This document shows positions 53,655 through 62,385 of a DNA stretch of 64,000 bases, one piece after another. Each line of letters begins with the position of its first letter. The stretch's first letter is position 1. The stretch comes from CBDFLD01 sp965249005. Its GTDB lineage: Bacteria > Acidobacteriota > UBA6911. A program made the translations under genes and the position numbers. The notes beneath the pieces were generated by a model. That model had not been told where the DNA came from. It did no database searches and saw only the letters and a program-made list of their open reading frames with translations. The stretch spans positions 496,001 to 560,000 of the forward strand of contig CBDFLD010000021.1 of assembly GCA_965249005.1 (NCBI GenBank). The letters are read 5' to 3'.

Positions 53655-55115
53655 ATGCTCTTCAACAGTCTCGAATTTGCTGTTTTTTTTGCCGTGGTCT
53701 ACGGCTCGTATTTGCTGCTGCACCACAAGTGGCAGAACAGGATGCTGCTGCTTGCCAGCTATGTTTTCTATGGCTCCTGGGATTGGCGCTTTCTGTCGCT
53801 GATTTTGATATCGACGGTCGTAGACTACTCTTGCGGGCTCGGGATCCATCACGCAAAAGACCGACGGTATCGGAAACGCCTGCTCATCTTCAGCGTGGCG
53901 GTCAATCTCGCCATACTGGGTTTCTTCAAGTACTTCAATTTTTTCGCGGACAATCTACAGTTGTTGCTCGGCTCCGCGGGGTTCTCGGTTCAGCCGCGGT
54001 TCCTCGAGGTCGTGCTTCCGGTCGGAATCTCTTTTTATACGTTTCAGACCATGAGCTATACGATCGACATCTACCGACGGGAGATGGAACCGACGAAGGA
54101 GTTGTTCGACTTTGCTCTTTTTGTCGCGTTCTTTCCGCAGCTGGTGGCCGGTCCGATCGAGCGGGCCAAACGGCTGCTGCCTCAGATTCTATCCGAGCGT
54201 CTCGTTACGAGAGAATCGTTGATCGATGGCGTGTATCTGATCGGCTGGGGTTTGTTTCAAAAGGTCGTGGTGGCCGATAACCTCAGCCGGCTGGTCGATC
54301 CGGTCTTTGCCGGCGGATCATCACTGCAGGGGTATAGCGGGTGGGATGTTCTTGTTGCGACCTATGCGTTCGCATTTCAAATACTTTGCGATTTTGCGGG
54401 CTATTCGAACATCGCGCGCGGGCTCGGCCGGTGCATGGGCTTCGATATCATGGTCAATTTTCGCTCGCCGTATTCCGCCGCCAATCCGAGTGAATTCTGG
54501 CGCCGGTGGCATATCAGCCTCTCCACTTTTCTGAGGGACTATCTCTACATTCCTCTGGGTGGCAATCGAAGGGGACCGGCGCGCACCTTGCTCAACCTGG
54601 CGGTCACCATGGTGCTGGGAGGATTGTGGCACGGGGCGGCATGGACCTTCGTTCTGTGGGGCGCATACCATGGCGTTCTTTTGGTGGTGTACCGGCTCTT
54701 GGCGCCTCGCCCCGATCGAAGCGTGCCTTCCGGCAAGATGGCCCAATCGTTCCGGATCGTTGTCTTCTTTCATCTTGTCTGCGTGGGATGGGTGATCTTC
54801 CGGGCGCAATCCGTGCAGCAGTGTCTTGTTATGGCCAGGAGCGTTCTGGCCATTGTTTGGGGCGGTGAAATGGCAGGGGCCGTCCCGGCGGACTTGTGGG
54901 GACGACTGCTGGTTTTGCTGTTTTTCGTATCGCCGCTTCTGTTGTATCGCCTGACGGCTGGGCCGAGGTCGGAAGAGGAAGGCCCGAGAAACTGGACCTT
55001 TCGGCGCCGGACCGTTTTCACGCTCGGACTTGTCTATATGTGCCTTTACATCGTGATCCTGGGAAGCGAATCCTTGGTCGGGGCCGGACGTGAGTTCATC
55101 TATTTTCAATTTTAG
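53655..55115 (+). CDS. MBOAT family O-acyltransferase (AlgI-like)
   Basis: 486 residues with about ten membrane helices. The MBOAT signature is NPSEFWRRWHISLSTFLRDYLYIPLGG, and the active-site histidines are in GGLWHGAAWTFVLWG (about His326) and AYHGVLL (about His339). AlgI-type proteins move acetyl groups across the membrane for polysaccharide O-acetylation. It overlaps the following SGNH gene by 26 bases, so the two form a pair. Confidence 0.9.
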   Translation: MLFNSLEFAVFFAVVYGSYLLLHHKWQNRMLLLASYVFYGSWDWRFLSLILISTVVDYSCGLGIHHAKDRRYRKRLLIFSVAVNLAILGFFKYFNFFADNLQLLLGSAGFSVQPRFLEVVLPVGISFYTFQTMSYTIDIYRREMEPTKELFDFALFVAFFPQLVAGPIERAKRLLPQILSERLVTRESLIDGVYLIGWGLFQKVVVADNLSRLVDPVFAGGSSLQGYSGWDVLVATYAFAFQILCDFAGYSNIARGLGRCMGFDIMVNFRSPYSAANPSEFWRRWHISLSTFLRDYLYIPLGGNRRGPARTLLNLAVTMVLGGLWHGAAWTFVLWGAYHGVLLVVYRLLAPRPDRSVPSGKMAQSFRIVVFFHLVCVGWVIFRAQSVQQCLVMARSVLAIVWGGEMAGAVPADLWGRLLVLLFFVSPLLLYRLTAGPRSEEEGPRNWTFRRRTVFTLGLVYMCLYIVILGSESLVGAGREFIYFQF

Positions 55116-56439
55116 TCGGAACGTCTCGGAGCTGGGGGCGGTGTTGGGCGGTCGTGCGCAGTCGCGCGCGTTTTTTCTCATCGGATACTCCGTCTTGTTG
55201 TTCCAAATCTGTATGTGGGGGGTCGGGCAGTGGAAGACCGAAGCGATAATGTTGGTGATTCTGGTCTCGATATATGTCGCTCAAAAGAGAGACCGGTCGC
55301 TATATAGAATGACGGTGCTGTCGGGCTTCATCTTTGTCGTGGCGGGCGAAGTCTATTTCCGGATGTATTACTTCGGCCCCGAGAGCGTCGTCCGGTTCAG
55401 CCAGTATGTGCCTGCGAGTCTCGGGCATCCGCTCAGCTCGGTGCCCTATGATGAAGAGGCCTCGTACACTGGACTGGTCCCCGGCTTTCGCGGAGTCTTC
55501 AAGGGAGGGCATTTTTTCGTCAATCAGTCCGGGTTCCGGGACAAGGATTGGCGGGTAGAAAAGGAGGCCGGCACGATCCGGATTGCCGTTCTGGGGACCT
55601 CCCTGTCGATGGGCTCAGGCGTTCATCAGGATGAGAGCTACCCATCGGTGCTGCAACGGATGCTCGACGAGGATGCCGGTATCGCTGCCACGGTAGAAGT
55701 GCTGAACTTCGGTCGCGGCGGGTATGGTCCGGACGACTTTGTCGACATGTTGGGGCCCCAGGTGATGAAGTATAGGCCGGATATTGTTCTAGTCGAACCC
55801 TATGATCTGACCAAAAGAGGACTGCACCGGCTGGAGGGATTCAAGGGAACGAAGGCAGAGTTGATTGCGTGGGGATTGCGGGAACCGCATCAGCTGCTGT
55901 TCTTTCTGCGGGCCATTCACAATGAGAGCGGTTACATGTTGATGAAGAGGCTGCGCGCCGCCGGGCAGACGATGCAGGGGTGGTTTCCCCGAGGAGGAGT
56001 GAGCTCCGCTCGAGAAGCCACCGAAAGTTTCGTTGCCCAGGAGAGCACCCAAGAGCAGTCCGCGGACGAGGATACTGGAGACGAGGAGTCGCAGGCGCAG
56101 GTTGCCGACTATATGTTTCGGCGGATAAGGGAAACCGTGGGGAGGAGAAAAGCTTTTGCCTTGATCTTGCCCCCGATGAATGAATTTCCGGTCAAGGTGC
56201 GGGTGGGTGATTGGCTGCGGAGAAAATGCGAGCAGTATGGGTTCGAGCTGATTGATGGATTGAGAGAAGACTACGATCGCGGCATCAAGAAAGTCGTCAT
56301 CTATGTCGGTGACCGGCACGCAAACGCCAAGACCCATCGCGTATTTGCCGGCGCAGCGTTTCGGTCGATCAGTACCTACTTGCGCAGGCGATATGGGGAG
56401 GAGAGGGTCATAACACCGCACGTTCCGCAGCCGCAGTGA
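55090..56439 (+). CDS. membrane-anchored SGNH hydrolase-like protein
   Basis: 449 residues starting at GTG 55090. Three or so hydrophobic helices (about 25-85) come first. A GDSL-type block follows: GTSLSMGSG (about 167-175, Ser), then NFGRGGYGPDDF (Gly/Asn block) and a C-terminal GDRHANAKTHR (Asp/His). This is the AlgJ/AlgX-like acetylesterase arrangement, which pairs with MBOAT proteins to acetylate polysaccharides outside the membrane. Confidence 0.8.
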   Translation: MSSSIFNFSRNVSELGAVLGGRAQSRAFFLIGYSVLLFQICMWGVGQWKTEAIMLVILVSIYVAQKRDRSLYRMTVLSGFIFVVAGEVYFRMYYFGPESVVRFSQYVPASLGHPLSSVPYDEEASYTGLVPGFRGVFKGGHFFVNQSGFRDKDWRVEKEAGTIRIAVLGTSLSMGSGVHQDESYPSVLQRMLDEDAGIAATVEVLNFGRGGYGPDDFVDMLGPQVMKYRPDIVLVEPYDLTKRGLHRLEGFKGTKAELIAWGLREPHQLLFFLRAIHNESGYMLMKRLRAAGQTMQGWFPRGGVSSAREATESFVAQESTQEQSADEDTGDEESQAQVADYMFRRIRETVGRRKAFALILPPMNEFPVKVRVGDWLRRKCEQYGFELIDGLREDYDRGIKKVVIYVGDRHANAKTHRVFAGAAFRSISTYLRRRYGEERVITPHVPQPQ

Positions 56440-56530
56440 GTATGTCGGCCTATTTCGCCGTGAGTCCTGCGCCGAGGGCCCGCGCTTCCTCGCTGGCGGA
56501 TTGAACAGGATAGTCCCAGATAGAGTCTGG

Positions 56531-57505
56531 TCAGTACCGCAGCAGCGTTCTCAGCGCATCCACCACCTTGGCGGCACTGGGGCGGAATGCCTTCTCGAGT
56601 GGCGGGCTGTAGGGAACGGGCGTGTCCGGTGCCGTGAGTCGCGTCACGGGGGCATCCAGATAGTCAAAGGCTTCTTCGCTGATCAGGGCTGCAATCTCTC
56701 CGCCGATGCCGCAGGTTTTCGTGGCCTCGTGAACGATAAGCACACGGCTCGTCTTGCGCACCGAGTTGAGAATCGTGTTCTTGTCGAGCGGGGCCACGGT
56801 GCGAAGATCGATCACTTCGCAGCTCACTCCGTCCTTTGCCATGCTGCGGGCAGCCTCGAGACACTCGCCGACCATTGCCCCGTAGGAGATCACACTTACC
56901 TGTTCTCCTTCGAGCACTGTATTCGCCTCACCGAGCGGTAGTGTGTACGGTTCTTCGGGGACTTCGGTCTTCTGGCGCCGGTATAGATACTTGGGCTCGA
57001 AGAAGATCACCGGATTGGAGTCTCGAATTGATTGGATCAGCAGACCCTTGGCATCGTAGGGATTCGAAGGAATCACGACCTTCAACCCGGGGGTGTGGGC
57101 AAACCACGCCTCTGGACACTGCGAGTGAAACGGGCCGGCGGACCCCCCACCGCCCCAGGGGGCTCGCACCACGAGTGGAATTGGAGCACCCCATCGGTAG
57201 TGGGTGGTAGCGCTGTACTGAACGATGGGATCGAATCCGGTTGATATGAAATCGGCAAACTGGATCTCGACCACGGGCCGTAACCCCATCATGGCGGCGC
57301 CATTGGCAAGACCGAGAAACCCCCACTCACACATTGGGGCGTCGATGACGCGCTTGCGGCCGAACTTCTCGAACAGACCAACCGTGGCCTTGAACGCGCC
57401 GCCGAACTTGCCAACGTCTTCTCCAATGATGAAGACGGTGTCGTCGGCCTCCATCGCTTGATGCAGCGCCTCGTTGACTGCCTGGATGTAGTTGAGGACG
57501 CGCAT
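56531..57505 (-). CDS. pyruvate/branched-chain dehydrogenase E1 beta subunit
   Basis: 324 residues. The E1 beta pattern can be followed: LHQAMEADDTVFIIGEDVG, AMMGLRPVVEIQFADF, RAPWGGGGSAGPFHSQ, LIVHEATKTCGIGGEIAALI, DTPVPYSPPLEKAF. It binds TDP together with the alpha subunit, whose stop overlaps its start as TGATG. No E2 or lipoyl protein follows in the window, so the partner must be elsewhere. Confidence 0.92.
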   Translation of the reverse strand: MRVLNYIQAVNEALHQAMEADDTVFIIGEDVGKFGGAFKATVGLFEKFGRKRVIDAPMCEWGFLGLANGAAMMGLRPVVEIQFADFISTGFDPIVQYSATTHYRWGAPIPLVVRAPWGGGGSAGPFHSQCPEAWFAHTPGLKVVIPSNPYDAKGLLIQSIRDSNPVIFFEPKYLYRRQKTEVPEEPYTLPLGEANTVLEGEQVSVISYGAMVGECLEAARSMAKDGVSCEVIDLRTVAPLDKNTILNSVRKTSRVLIVHEATKTCGIGGEIAALISEEAFDYLDAPVTRLTAPDTPVPYSPPLEKAFRPSAAKVVDALRTLLRY

Positions 57506-58488
57506 CAGGAAAAGATCCCCTCTTTCAGGGTGGCGGGATCGGGCAGCGGGCTCGCCTCGGCCCAGGCGACGGCCTCGTCGAGCTCCCGGCTGACGCGATC
57601 GTCGATACCCTTGTCTTGCGCTTTATCCAGTATATTCGAGGTCCGGAGATACTTCTCGAAGCGCGGGATCGGATCCTTTGCCTTCCACTCTTCAATGAGC
57701 TCAGTAGGAACATAGTCGGCGGGATCGTGAATTGCGTGGCCCCGCATCCGAAGGGTCTTGCACTCGATCAGAGACGGACCCTTGCCCCGGCGTGCGCGCG
57801 CGACGGCTTCGGCCGTGGCGGAACGGACGGCGATCACGTCGTTGCCGTCGATCGTGACGCCGGGCATGCCGTACCCTTCGGCACGCACGGCGAGATCCTT
57901 GATCAGACTCTGGTGCTTCAAAGGTGTCGAGTACGCGTACTGATTATTTTCCAGGATGAAGATGACTGGTGAGGAGAGTACCGCAGCCAGGTTGAGCGCT
58001 TCGTGGGCACCGCCCTCGGAAGCTGAGCCGTCGCCGAAGTAGGTCAAAGCCACGCGATCGGTTCCACCATAGGCGAGTGCGAAGGCTGCTCCCAGCGCGA
58101 TTGACATAGACTGGGGGAGGTGGCTCACGTAACCGAGGATATTCAGTGACAGATCGCCGAGTCCGTGAGTGTTGACGTCGCGGCCGCGGCTCGGGGCGCC
58201 GAGTTTTCCCATGGCCTGTGCGATCACACGGCCGGGCGTCATGCCGCGAATCAAGTAGGCCCCGAGGTCCCGATGCATGGGGGCGACGACATCACCGTCT
58301 TCGAGCACGTGTGCCGAGCCGACAGAGATCGCTTCGTGGCCCAGCTGTGAAAAGATCGTTCCTGGAAACTTCCCCTGCTTGAAGAGAATCTCGCAGCGGT
58401 CGTCGAGCGCACGGGTCAGCCGCATCCAGTAGAGCATATCGAGTGCGTCGTCCTGGCTCAGGTTGCTACGCTTTGTCTTGGCGGCCAT
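57505..58488 (-). CDS. pyruvate/branched-chain dehydrogenase E1 alpha subunit
   Basis: ATG at 58488 or 58494 gives about 327 residues; the longer frame upstream has no similarity. GDGSASEGGAHEALNLAAV to LENNQYA is the TDP/Mg motif, and HRDLGAYLIRGMTP and TLRMRGHAIHDPADYVP are typical for E1 alpha. The enzyme decarboxylates a 2-oxo acid for acyl transfer to lipoyl E2. Pyruvate is likely; a branched-chain acid cannot be excluded. Confidence 0.92.
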   Translation of the reverse strand: MAAKTKRSNLSQDDALDMLYWMRLTRALDDRCEILFKQGKFPGTIFSQLGHEAISVGSAHVLEDGDVVAPMHRDLGAYLIRGMTPGRVIAQAMGKLGAPSRGRDVNTHGLGDLSLNILGYVSHLPQSMSIALGAAFALAYGGTDRVALTYFGDGSASEGGAHEALNLAAVLSSPVIFILENNQYAYSTPLKHQSLIKDLAVRAEGYGMPGVTIDGNDVIAVRSATAEAVARARRGKGPSLIECKTLRMRGHAIHDPADYVPTELIEEWKAKDPIPRFEKYLRTSNILDKAQDKGIDDRVSRELDEAVAWAEASPLPDPATLKEGIFS

Positions 58489-58851
58489 GCCCATGATTCG
58501 GTCTGCGCATCGATTCCAAAAGGATTGCCTGCGTTGCTCCGTCGCACCGTCGATCGGTCTCACGGTCGATCCGCGGAGCGCCCCCACGATAGGCAGTCCC
58601 TGTCGGAATTTCAATAGGAATTGGACGCGCATCGGGCCGGGAAGGTGCCGGAGCGTATACACAGTGCAGCGCTCGGATCGCCCTGCTGGCTGCACCGAAG
58701 CGAGGTGTGTCCTTTCCTTTTTTTTTGACATAATCGCGTTTCGTCTCCGGATCGGGAGGGATCATGAACAACGGGAGGAAGATCAGTCGGAGGAAGTTCG
58801 GGTCTCCCTGGATCGTTCCGGACAAGGTCTAGCTCTTCTGGGGTCGCTCCC
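58489..58851. other. divergent region between pdhA-type gene and isomerase
   Basis: 363 bases with no convincing gene. A T-rich run (about 58727-58736) is followed by TTGACA, but a matching -10 box at proper spacing is not present. Nothing else seen. Confidence 0.3.
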
Positions 58852-59832
58852 ATGACCAAGAAAACCAAAAAGGAAGATCGCTTCGATGCCCGGCTTTCGC
58901 GGCGCAAATTCGTCGCCCGCGCGGCCGGATTGGGATTGCTGGGGTTCTCGGCGAATGAGCTCCCACGCGGTGGTTCGACACCCCTTGCCGGCGAGGTCGC
59001 ATCGGCAGTCTGCATTTTCTCCAAACATCTTCAGTGGCTCGACTACGATCGTATGGCCAACACGGCGGCAGAAATCGGTTTCGATGGCGTGGATTTGACC
59101 GTGCGTCCTGGGGGCCACGTGGAACCTGAAGACGTGCGGCGAGCTCTTCCTCGCGCCCACGCGGCAGTCCGGAAGGCCGGGCTCGAGCTGCCCACGATTA
59201 CCACCTCGGTCACCGATCCGGACAATCCTCTTACATCCGCGATTCTCGAAGTTGCCGCCGAGCTCGGGATTGCCTACTACCGGATGGGTTATTTTCGCTA
59301 CAAAGGGGACGAAACGGTTTCTCAGATGGTATCGAAGGTCCGGCCAAAGCTGCAGGGACTGGCCGAGCTGAACGAAAAAATAGGGATTGTCGGAGATTAT
59401 CAGAACCATGCCGGCGCGGAGTACTTTGGCGCCCGGATCTGGGACCTGCTCCAGGCATGCAAGGGAATCGACCGGCGCTGGCTCGGATTTCAGTTCGATC
59501 CTCGCCACGCAACGGTCGAGGGAGCCGCGAGCTGGTTGACCGATCTCAGTGTTTACTCCAGACGTATCCACTCCGTCGCAGCCAAGGATTTCAGGTGGGA
59601 GCGGCAGAAGTCGACGCCTCGAGCCGTCGACTGTCCACTGGGCCAGGGGGTCGTGCAATTTGAGCTCTTCTTTTCTCTGCTCGCGAAAACGGGATTTCGG
59701 GGACCAGTCTCCCTTCACTGCGAATACCCTCTGGGAGGAGCCGATCACGGAGACCGTGAGCTTACGGTTTCACCCCAGCGTGTCCGCTCCGCCATGAAAC
59801 GAGACCTCACAATCCTGCGAACCCTGATTTAA
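58852..59832 (+). CDS. Tat-exported sugar phosphate isomerase/epimerase-like TIM barrel
   Basis: 326 residues with a twin-arginine-type leader (SRRKFVARAAGLGLLGFS). The xylose-isomerase-like barrel pattern (IGFDGVDLTVRPGGHV, VGDYQNHAGAEYFG, GFQFDPRHATVEG, HCEYPLGGAD) gives likely metal ligands Glu, Asp and His. Tat export fits a periplasmic sugar enzyme. The substrate is unknown. Confidence 0.8.
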   Translation: MTKKTKKEDRFDARLSRRKFVARAAGLGLLGFSANELPRGGSTPLAGEVASAVCIFSKHLQWLDYDRMANTAAEIGFDGVDLTVRPGGHVEPEDVRRALPRAHAAVRKAGLELPTITTSVTDPDNPLTSAILEVAAELGIAYYRMGYFRYKGDETVSQMVSKVRPKLQGLAELNEKIGIVGDYQNHAGAEYFGARIWDLLQACKGIDRRWLGFQFDPRHATVEGAASWLTDLSVYSRRIHSVAAKDFRWERQKSTPRAVDCPLGQGVVQFELFFSLLAKTGFRGPVSLHCEYPLGGADHGDRELTVSPQRVRSAMKRDLTILRTLI

Positions 59833-59891
59833 GGGTGGAGGTTGTGGGCGAACCGTGGTTGAATAGCGCATCAAAATTTCAGTGAGTCGAG

Positions 59892-60647
59892 ATGAGCGCG
59901 GTTCTGCTTTCGATCTGGTTGGTGCTGGCGGGCGTGCAGGGAGGGGAGGTGAATCCGCACACCTCTACCGAAGACGTGGCCGAAGGAGAACGCGTCTACG
60001 GCCTGCACTGCGCGGAGTGTCATGGTGTGGCCGGAGCAGGGGGCCGCGGGCCCAATCTTTCCAATGGTGAGTTCTACCACGGCGAAACGGACGTCGATCT
60101 GTACGGCATCATCCTCAACGGCATTCCGGGAACCGAAATGCTTGGTGCCTTCGACGGGAAAAAAAGGGTTTGGCAGCTTGTCGCCTACCTCAGGTCGCTG
60201 AGTCCCGTTGCCGAGGAACTTCCCGGAAATCCAGGTAAAGGCGAGGCGCTCTTCCGGGGAAAAAACTGTTTCCAGTGCCATCGGGTCGGTGCGGAGGGTG
60301 GCTACGGAGGTCCAGATCTCACCGAGGTGGGAGGGCGGCGCTCGCTAGCGCATCTGGAAGCCTCGATTCTGCGACCGAACGACGAAGTCCTCCCGCACAA
60401 TTGGATCGCCACGGTGAAGTCTCAGACGGGCGGCAGCGCGAGCGGATTCATCGTCAACCAGGACACCCACAGTCTCTTGCTCCGAGATCTGTCCGGCCGG
60501 CTCCGGGCATTCAACAAAGCTGAGCTCGACGATTTCCGCGTCAGCCGCGACTCGATGATGCAGTCCTACGATCGAGTGTTCAACGATGGAGATCTCGCCG
60601 ATCTGCTGTCCTATCTCGCATCGCTGCGCAAGGAGAGGGCTCGATGA
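59892..60647 (+). CDS. exported dihaem cytochrome c
   Basis: 251 residues with a short signal peptide. The two haem sites are CAECHGVAG (about residue 39) and CFQCHRVG (about 127). Regions around PNLSNGEFYHG and GTEMLGAFDG supply likely axial methionine ligands. It overlaps the PQQ dehydrogenase gene as ATGA, so it should be that enzyme's electron acceptor. Confidence 0.88.
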   Translation: MSAVLLSIWLVLAGVQGGEVNPHTSTEDVAEGERVYGLHCAECHGVAGAGGRGPNLSNGEFYHGETDVDLYGIILNGIPGTEMLGAFDGKKRVWQLVAYLRSLSPVAEELPGNPGKGEALFRGKNCFQCHRVGAEGGYGGPDLTEVGGRRSLAHLEASILRPNDEVLPHNWIATVKSQTGGSASGFIVNQDTHSLLLRDLSGRLRAFNKAELDDFRVSRDSMMQSYDRVFNDGDLADLLSYLASLRKERAR

Positions 60648-62260
60648 AGCTCGGTGTTCTGTTGGTCGCTCTGCTGTACCTGTGGTCGCCTCTCTACGGT
60701 CAGGTAACACACGAGCGGCTGAAGCATGCAGATTCTGAACCCGGGAACTGGCTCACCTACTCGGGCAACTACAACGGCTGGCGCTATAGCAAACTCGAAC
60801 AGATCACGCCGGCGAACGTCGGCGACCTACGCTTGAAGTGGGTGCATCAAATGCGGAATGGCCAGATCGAGGCGACACCCCTCGTGGTTGATGGCGTGAT
60901 GTATCTGACCGAGCCTCCGAACGAGGTGACGGCTCTCGACGTCGAGACCGGACGAGTCTTCTGGCGTTATCACCGAACGCTTCCTCCCAATATTGCTGCT
61001 TGTTGCGGCAGGGTCAATCGCGGTTTGGCCATCTACGGAGACCGCCTTTATCTCGGCACCCTCGATGCCCATCTGCTGGCGCTCGACGCAAAGACGGGCG
61101 CTGTCTTGTGGGATGTGGAGGTGGCCGATTACCGCACCGGTTACGCCATTACCAGCGCTCCGCTGTCGGTCAAGGACATGATCATTACCGGGATTGCGGG
61201 AGGAGAGTATGGCATTCGCGGTTTCCTCGATGCCTACGATGCGGAGACCGGAAAAAGACGCTGGCGCTTTTGGACAGTGCCGGGACCGGGAAAGCCGGGC
61301 AACGACACCTGGGCCGGCGATTCCTGGAAAACGGGAGGAGCCCCAACCTGGGTGACTGGATCCTATGATCCGGAGCTCGATCTGCTGATCTGGGGAACGG
61401 GAAATCCCGCGCCGGATTGGAACGGCGATTCCCGGATGGGAGACAATCTATACTCTGACTGTGCGATCGCACTCGACCCCGACACGGGTCAAATGAAGTG
61501 GTACTTCCAGTTCATCCCGCACGATGTTCACGACTGGGACGCCGTGCAGATTCCAGTGCTGGTCGACGCGGAGTGGGAAGGAAAGCCGCGCAGGCTGATT
61601 TACTGGGCGCACCGGGGAGGCTTCTATTACGTGCTGGATCGCAAGACAGGAAAGTTTCTGAAGGGCGTGCCGTTCGCCAAGCAGACATGGGCGCGAGGTC
61701 TTACCGACGAAGGGCGACCAATCCTTCTCCCGGGAACCGCTCCTTCGGAGGAGGGGACCGTTGTCTGGCCCGGGGTGCAGGGCGCTACCAACTGGTACTC
61801 GCCCTCCTACAACCCAGGGACAGGCCTCTTCTACCTAACAGCCTGGGAGAACAAGGGTCGCTACTTGAAGGCGGAGACGGAGTACATTCCCGGAAACCGT
61901 TACCTTGGCGGCGTACCGTCGATCGACCTCCCGGAGGATCCCGGCTGGGGTGCCGTCCGTGCTCTGGACCCCCGGACGGGAAAGAAGGTTTGGGATTTCA
62001 AGCTTCACGGCAAAGCATGGTCCGGTGTGCTTTCGACGGCATCGAAGCTCGTGTTTGCCGGAAGCTACGAAGGTTACTTCTATGCGCTCGATGGGGAGAC
62101 GGGCCGGGAGTTGTGGCGCCGTTACCTGGGTGGCGGCAATACCGGCGGCGTTGCCGGCGCGGCCATGTTTACCAGTCCTATTACCTTTCTCAGCCGTGAC
62201 AAGCAAATTGTATCGATGTCCTCCGGCAGTGCTCTCTTTACCTTCGAGCTCGTTGAGTAA
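60644..62260 (+). CDS. PQQ-dependent alcohol dehydrogenase-like protein
   Basis: 538 residues with a signal peptide (about 20 residues). The eight-bladed propeller has W-motif repeats, the adjacent cysteines Cys120-Cys121, and metal ligands Glu188 (GGEYG) and Asn254 (GTGNPAP). The catalytic Asp is Asp297 in HDVHDWDA, and Asp299 lies two residues on, as in lanthanide-type enzymes (DYD in XoxF). Oxidises a periplasmic alcohol and passes electrons to the cytochrome gene just upstream. The methanol/ethanol family is inferred; the substrate is unknown. Confidence 0.9.
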   Translation: MKLGVLLVALLYLWSPLYGQVTHERLKHADSEPGNWLTYSGNYNGWRYSKLEQITPANVGDLRLKWVHQMRNGQIEATPLVVDGVMYLTEPPNEVTALDVETGRVFWRYHRTLPPNIAACCGRVNRGLAIYGDRLYLGTLDAHLLALDAKTGAVLWDVEVADYRTGYAITSAPLSVKDMIITGIAGGEYGIRGFLDAYDAETGKRRWRFWTVPGPGKPGNDTWAGDSWKTGGAPTWVTGSYDPELDLLIWGTGNPAPDWNGDSRMGDNLYSDCAIALDPDTGQMKWYFQFIPHDVHDWDAVQIPVLVDAEWEGKPRRLIYWAHRGGFYYVLDRKTGKFLKGVPFAKQTWARGLTDEGRPILLPGTAPSEEGTVVWPGVQGATNWYSPSYNPGTGLFYLTAWENKGRYLKAETEYIPGNRYLGGVPSIDLPEDPGWGAVRALDPRTGKKVWDFKLHGKAWSGVLSTASKLVFAGSYEGYFYALDGETGRELWRRYLGGGNTGGVAGAAMFTSPITFLSRDKQIVSMSSGSALFTFELVE

Positions 62261-62385
62261 TTGCTGGTCTTGGATCTGCCGGTGGAGATTCCTTCACGCG
62301 CGTTACCGGAGCCTACCACCGTGCCACGGGAGCACCGGCTATTTCCATCTGTTGGAGCACACTACCCAAAGGCTCGGGAGGAGGA

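Noticed and set aside
58724..58760. T-rich run and TTGACA before the isomerase gene, considered as a promoter
   Set aside because: No -10 box at 16-18 bases and acidobacterial promoters are poorly defined.
58764..58832. 22-codon reading frame after GGGAGG
   Set aside because: Too short, without family or conservation evidence; the next gene starts soon after it.
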